13,826 bases of DNA from CAYMST01 sp964393115 (GTDB lineage Bacteria > Bacteroidota > Bacteroidia > Cytophagales > Cyclobacteriaceae): NCBI GenBank assembly GCA_964393115.1, contig CAYMST010000120.1:1-13826 (forward strand). Direction: 5' to 3'. Positions 9,001 to 13,826 of the stretch are shown here, in pieces. The translations under genes were made by a program, and so were the position numbers. The notes below the pieces were generated by a model. The model searched no databases, was not told the origin of the DNA, and saw nothing but the letters and a program-made list of their open reading frames with translations. Every line of letters begins with the position of its first letter. Positions within the stretch are counted from its first letter, which is position 1.

Positions 9001-10449
9001 AAAGTAAACGTCTCACTTTCGCAACCTTGGAAAGGAACTGAATCCGTTTGAACTACCATTGGAGCATAATCTAATTGTCGGAAAGAATAACTATTCGTAC
9101 CAACTCCAGAAGGAACAAAAGTGGCTTCAATAGAATCTCCAGTTCCCAATAAAGTAGAGGAGTTATCATACCAATTGATAAAAGAATTTCCCTGGATACC
9201 AGCTGACAAGAACGTCGAGGTGTCGGCAGAGAAGTATCCTAGGACATCTCCTTCACAAAATTGTCTCACATACCCTTGACCATCAGACTGGTTCCCTTCA
9301 GTCCCTGAGAGGTCTAAGTCTGAAGCGCGAGCTGTTTGATACATGGTCACTTCAAATGACTCTACATCACTTTGACAACCTAATGTATCGGTTTGAATCA
9401 TAAAGTACTCATTAGAATTTCTACGCTGACTAGAAGTATTTGTAATGATCCTATCAAATTCTAGTTCAGATTCTGAAAATCTCACTTGGGACGAATCCAA
9501 CGTAAACTCCCCTGGTAGTTGTATGGTCAGTGTAGAATAATCCTCCTCTACATGAAATACAAAGTCTTGTACATCCACTTCTAAGTCTTCGTCATTACTA
9601 CAAAATTCAAAATCAAATTGTGTCCCTCCAACATATTGAGAACCTACAGAATCTATATATGGTGTCTCTGGCTTTTCCAGTACTTCGATCAATAACGTAT
9701 CGGTAATAGAGCAACCTACGGCTGTTCCAAAAATATCTCGGTCCTGAACGGCCGTGTTTGACGTGATGATATGATATAATCCAGCACCAAACCTATCAAA
9801 TAACGAGTCAAAAACCACAGTGTTCTCAGTGGTGGTGTAACGTGCTAACTCAGTCGAGTCAGCGTCCAATCTGATAAACGTATGACCTGTTAGGATATCA
9901 ATTTCCGATGTAGAACCATCTCTTTGAATCTCCGCAAATAGTTCCTGATCTTGATCATTTTGACAATATCTCGCAGAATCTTCAAGCCCAAGTATTTTTA
10001 AAGAAGGAGGATTAATTACATCAATTGAAACCTCAGTTTCTGAGCTTTCACAACCTGTGATCGTATCTGTTTGGGTAAATTGAACAGAATAAGTATTGGC
10101 CGCTTGTGAGCTATTTTCATCAAATAGCTCCAAAAAGTTAGGATCATAAGGGTTAGCAATAGCCAGAACGCTATCGGAAGCAACACCGTTATCGTCCAGA
10201 TACCAAGTCAGTTGAGTAAAGGTAGAATCAACAGTTAGTTGGAAGTTGGTTGTATCCGTAATTTCAGTATCTAGACAATAGCTATCGTCGGAGTCAAATG
10301 TAAAAGCAGGGGAAGCCGGAAGAGCCAACGCCTTAATATTACCTAGAGAAATATCATCATTTGGCGAAGAACCAAATATATTGGCATTCTCCTGATCACT
10401 GAATGTTCTTATTATGTTTAGTGTATCACTATCTCCTAAACGCTGTCTA
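6003..10449 (-). CDS. Middle part of giant T9SS adhesin: eleven Cys-paired Ig_7/CHU_C-like repeats and two PKD-like domains
   Basis: This open frame enters from the assembly gap on its 5' side and stops at TGA 6003-6005. No start codon belongs to it; an ATG at 10511 lies in the wrong frame of the preceding segment. About 1,480 residues consist of eleven Ig-like repeats of roughly 100-125 aa. Each has a Y/F-C-x-(G/N)-D type motif, usually a WY-x-D strand, a Y-x-V/F-x-Q-T strand, then GC(E/Q/S)S and a valine-rich last strand. This resembles the Ig_7 (CHU_C-associated) domains of Bacteroidota. Then come a PKD-like domain (about 6276-6563, LDWNFNDNNP and HNVSYAYT) and a second PKD-like domain whose W-SAFG strand lies near 6045 and which is cut by the stop. 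Every repeat, including the first PKD, carries exactly two cysteines. The likely role is an extracellular adhesive stalk. Confidence 0.85.
6564..10334 (-). repeat. Array of eleven Cys-paired Ig_7/CHU_C-like protein repeats
   Basis: Approximate unit boundaries on the minus strand are 10334-10011, 10010-9675, 9674-9339, 9338-8982, 8981-8613, 8612-8250, 8249-7896, 7895-7560, 7559-7251, 7250-6912 and 6911-6564. Typical markers are YCQND, FCEGD, YCNGD and LCQGD near the start of a unit, and TGCESS, LGCQSD, AGCSSD or NGCQSQ near its end, followed by a strand such as VSIDVIN and then a proline-containing linker. The units are strongly diverged, and I saw no long exact DNA repeats. The boundaries are accurate to perhaps ten residues. 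Confidence 0.75.
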
Positions 10450-10473
10450 NNNNNNNNNNNNNNNNNNNNNNNN
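10450..10473. other. Assembly gap (24 N) inside the giant adhesin gene
   Basis: A run of 24 unknown bases interrupts the minus-strand gene. The segment 5' of it ends in frame with FVSDVQT, and the segment 3' of it resumes as RQRLGDSDTL in a different frame. If the gap is taken literally as 24 bases, the 5' frame meets TAG at 10447-10449. An intact gene requires the number of unknown bases to be 2 modulo 3, for example 23 or 26. The stated length is therefore probably an estimate. Confidence 0.95.
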
Positions 10474-13400
10474 TGTTTGTACATCACTAACAAAATAAGT
10501 GATATCAACATAAGTCAAATCATCATCGAACGTATAATCAACTGAATCTAAAACTAAATCACCGGCACTGTTTCCAAACACTTGAAAATCATCGTCATCA
10601 GAAAACTCAAACCCGACAGGCATAGATATCCGCATGGTCTGATTAGAAGTACTTTGTCCAAAGTCCGACTCTATCCTTTCTATTATTTTAAGGGTGTCTA
10701 GAGAAGAATTACTTTCGGCGCAAATCTCCAATTGACTAAGCATTTCAAACTCAGCACCACCAGTTTTTACATTTCCTACTAGTTCCGCATTTGTGATATT
10801 CCCTGCTTGATCTTCATGAACAACGAAAACGTTATAGTTTGACCTTGATGCGAGTGAAGTCCCTTTAGCATCAGTTGTATTCGCAGTGTTATACTCTATG
10901 GAATCACCATATATCACCGATGTCCCGTTACGAACGGAGTCAATTAGTGCGTCACCTGCAATGGTATTAACAGATGTATCAGTAACATATATAAAGAACT
11001 TCCCAACTTCTGTGGCTTCCATATTCATCGTTAGGGAGTTACCTTCAGCTTCAACATTTAGTTGAGAAATCATAGCTGGAGTCTTATCAAAGGTCAGAAT
11101 TAGTGAGCTATCAATAGTTATATTACCTGCAGAGTCATATGCATTAATGACTATTCTTTTGTCAATACTCTCAAGTAAGCTATCATTTTCATCAACATTA
11201 GATAAGGAATAGACAAACGCATTATCAATCAAAGAAAGTGTGTCACTTATCGTGAGTGCAGAATTATTAATAAGTAAGCTATCATTGAGTGTTATCGCAT
11301 TGATACGATCATTATTTTGTACGATCACTTCAATTCTTAGGCTATCGCCAGATCCGTAAAAGACATCACCATCATTGCTTATGCTCAAGTTTGGCTGGGT
11401 GTTGTCGATTACTAATGTGTCAGAGTTGATCTGAACCATCGTGTTTCCTGCTATATCACGAATACCCTGAATAGTTATGTAAAGATCTCCGTCACCACTT
11501 ATGTTCTTTAATACAGCTAGTAAGTTGACACTGTCACCTTGATCTTCGAGAGACCTCTCTCCTATAAAGACCGGTGTAAAAGCCACCATGTTTGCAAATG
11601 CACTAAGAGAGCTGGCGTCAATTTGTTCATCAAAGCTAATAGAATAGGAAATTGAATCATCGTTGGTATATCGTCCAATTCCATTTTCACGATCATTAAT
11701 GGTAATAGTGGCAACTGGCGGAGTATTATCAATGGTATAGCTCGAAGATGTAAATGGAGCGTCGAGCTTATTACCAGCGATATCCTGTATCAAAGTATCC
11801 ACGACCAATCCTAAAAGGCCATCTCCTGATATCCCGTCAAATGAGATTTCATATTCTTTATCCGATTCTCGGCGAAGTGTGGTATCACCAGATATAGTTA
11901 CCGATTGGGTGGTGTCTAAAGTGAAATTTTCTAGGCTTATTGTATTAGCATCAATATCCTCATTGAAATAGATTGTAAAAGCTACTGAATTATCGTTTGT
12001 CCCCAGTTCAATTGAACCATTTGTCGCCTGTCTAAGCACAATTGAATCTATTGTTGGAAGGTTATTGTCTAGGGTTATCACATCAGAAGTGCTTATCGCC
12101 GACAAATAGTTTTCTGCTGAGTCATAAACTAAGCTATCAATGGTAATATCAATATCACCGTTACCACTTAAACCAGCAACTACTACTGTATATGCCTGAT
12201 CGGAATTCATTTCAAAGTAAGCCGTATCGTAGGTTAAACCTATAGCAGCATTTACCGTGAGGTCATCCATTGTCAAACTATCGTCAATAATATTTTCACT
12301 AAACTGCAAATCAAAATAAACGGTGTCCGCTGTTGTTGCTTGCTTTGACCCTGAACTTGGATCCCGCGCAGCTAGTGTTGAAATTTCAGGTTGTATTCTA
12401 TCTACATGAAACTCTGGTAATGTGCTTACTGATATATTAGCATTTCCAACCTCATCTGTATACTCTCCTACTTCAATCGAAACGCTGATATCTCCTTCTC
12501 CAGAAATCTCTGTGATATAAAACTGGTATGTGCTATCATTAATCGGATCGCTAATGGCGTTGCTTTCCGAATCAAAGGACTCTCCTGAAGAGTTTAAGGA
12601 CACCTCAATATCTGATGCAGTCAACCCTTGAATTGGTTCGCTAAATATCAATTCATAACCCACAGAATCACTATTTGTTAAACTATCAATATCTGTGAGC
12701 CGCTCTACACTGAAAATACTTGGCGCCGTGTTATCGACCAATATGCTGTCAGATATAAAATCCTGCAACATTTGATTTCCTGCTAAGTCACTGACGGCCG
12801 AGTCGATGGTAATCCAGATATTTCCATTTCCAGAAACTCCACTGAAAGAAAAGACAAACTTTGGATTTTCCGTTTTATCTAACACTAAACCTGTTACTGC
12901 GTCAGCCACATCAGCATCTGAGCTAATGGTTATATCTAAAGTATCAAAGGTTAATGTATCAACGGATTCGTTAAATGTAATGGTGAACGAAAGTTCATCC
13001 GCGTTTGTTGAGGTTACGGCGACACTCACGTTAGATGACTCACTTCCAAATACATTACTAACTTCCAATGGGCTATTGTTTAAACTAAAAACTTCACCAG
13101 CGTTGTTAATAGCTGAAGCATTGGAATTACCCGCTAGGTCAAACACCATACCAGCCCCAATACTAATGTTTACATCACCGCTCCCATCTCGAATAATCAA
13201 GGAATAGGTATATCCCAAACTGTCTCCATCATCCGTCAGCCAGTTCGATTCAATACTCTCTCCTGTACCATTACTGACAGTAATATCTGAAGCATCAAAG
13301 GTCCCATCATCTATCTTCTCCCCAAACTCAATCCTGTAACTCAGTGTATCATCACTAGTTCCAGTAAAGGAGCCACTGGTAACACTCTCGCGCTCTATTG

Positions 13401-13826
13401 TTACCGAACCGTTGAAAACATTGTCAATGATAAATGCATCTGAAGTAACGTCATTAGCTAATTCATTTCCAGCCAAGTCTGCTATATCAGACTGGACTCG
13501 TAGCTCTATCTGTCCGTTGTCTCCAGTAATGTTTTTCACAACTAGTATAGCACTGTCTAGACTTATCCATTCCAATGGAGACTGATCAATACTAGCCTCA
13601 TCCAAATCATCTATGCTCAATGTCAAATCGTCAGTGTCTGAAAAGGTAGTTGTATCCATCTCTTCACTAAAGCTCAACGCAAAACGTACTGAATCATCAT
13701 TGGTTCCGGATACACTTCCGTTTGTTGGGTCTAACAAGCTTATTGTCAGTGTTGGGATATCATTATCGATATAGAAACTATCCGATACTAACCCAGAATC
13801 TAATAAGTAATTCGAAGCAGCATCTT
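10474..13826 (-). CDS. N-terminal-side part of giant T9SS adhesin: tandem Ig-like repeats (5' end beyond window)
   Basis: The frame is open from the window's right edge (first codons read DAASNYLLDSGLVSDSFYID) to the N gap, so the gene starts outside the window. A TTG at 13735-13737 lies inside a repeat and is not a start. The visible 1,117 residues hold nine Ig-like units of about 110 aa, each typically with T-N/S-D-D-S-V-x-F/Y, an ITFSE-like strand, a D-I/L-T-V strand, a G-x-S-G-x-G-D-I/L strand, D-x-AGN and an IDNTxP junction. These resemble bacterial Ig-like (Big_12/Bap-type) repeats found in large adhesins. A different domain follows from about 10761, containing QLEICAES, MRISMPVGFEF and YVDITYFVSD, and continues across the gap. 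The protein is highly acidic and rich in Asp/Ser/Thr, suggesting calcium-stabilised extracellular domains. Apart from one Cys in the last domain, this part has no cysteine. Confidence 0.88.
10762..13758 (-). repeat. Nine tandem cysteine-free Ig-like protein repeats
   Basis: Approximate units on the minus strand are 13758-13420, 13419-13072, 13071-12727, 12726-12394, 12393-12061, 12060-11722, 11721-11398, 11397-11080 and 11079-10762. The tail of an earlier unit occupies 13826-13759. In the first seven units the marker GTNDDSVRF or its variant (GTSDDTLSY, STNADELSF, LTNSDSVGY, ATTADTVYF, GTNDNSVAF, YTNDDSISY) recurs every 110-117 residues. Unit ends carry DLAGN or DIAGN and then VDNT, IDNT or similar. 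Units 8 and 9 are more diverged, keeping DSAGN/DQAGN, while the FSE strand is lost. Similarity is at protein level only. Confidence 0.8.

Noticed and set aside
10447..10449. TAG stop ending the upstream part of the giant gene
   Set aside because: It is reached only if the gap is exactly 24 bases. The other frame after the gap continues the same domain for about 1,480 residues.
10474..10511. ATG at 10511 followed by MLISLILLVMYK, which resembles a signal peptide start
   Set aside because: It is out of frame with the well-conserved coding frame (YVDITYFVSDVQT) over the same bases and runs at once into the N gap. It is an accident of the alternative frame.
13735..13737. TTG as start codon of the Ig-repeat protein
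   Set aside because: It lies within an Ig-like unit; the same frame is open and repeat-like to the window edge, including an IDN-type unit junction upstream.
10762..13758. CRISPR array or DNA tandem repeat
   Set aside because: The periodicity is about 340 bases at protein level only. Nucleotide sequences of units are strongly diverged and there are no short identical repeats with spacers.

Overview
The window looks like chromosomal DNA from a marine-type member of the Bacteroidota, probably of the Cytophagales/Flavobacteriia kind. The reasons are moderately low G+C, AT-rich leaders without Shine-Dalgarno sequences, a Bacteroidota-style TAnnTTTG promoter element, a lipoprotein signal typical of Gram-negatives, and a giant surface protein ending in a type IX secretion system (T9SS) C-terminal sorting domain. 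The exact genus cannot be read from the sequence.

The left third (1-4079) holds three ordinary chromosomal genes. lysA (+, diaminopimelate decarboxylase, last step of lysine synthesis) converges on an NhaC-family Na+/H+ antiporter gene (-). A perfect 14-bp inverted repeat sits almost exactly midway between their stop codons. A 127-bp divergent intergenic region then leads to a lipoprotein with SH3-like domains and an NlpC/P60 (C40) peptidase domain (+). A strong A6/T6-flanked hairpin at 4135-4172 separates this gene from the next one, which converges on it, and probably terminates both.

The right two thirds (4201-13826, -) is best read as ONE giant secreted protein gene whose 5' end lies beyond the right edge. 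As given, it is broken twice. One break is a 24-N assembly gap (10450-10473) whose length puts the two sides in different frames. The other is an apparent 1-nt frameshift at about 6003-6006 inside a PKD-like domain. Read together, at least 3,200 residues are encoded. From N to C terminus they are: nine visible Ig-like repeats of about 110 aa without cysteine; one linker domain spanning the gap; eleven Ig_7/CHU_C-like repeats, each with exactly one cysteine pair; two PKD-like domains; a MAM/jelly-roll-like domain; an Omp28-like module with a degenerate thioredoxin fold; and a T9SS sorting domain. The likely role is a very long adhesin or surface filament exported by the T9SS.

There are no RNA genes, insertion sequences, CRISPR arrays or prophage genes. 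The most interesting item is the architecture of the giant protein, especially the cysteine-free Omp28/thioredoxin-like module placed between the adhesive stalk and the sorting signal. I see no evidence of a multi-gene novel system.
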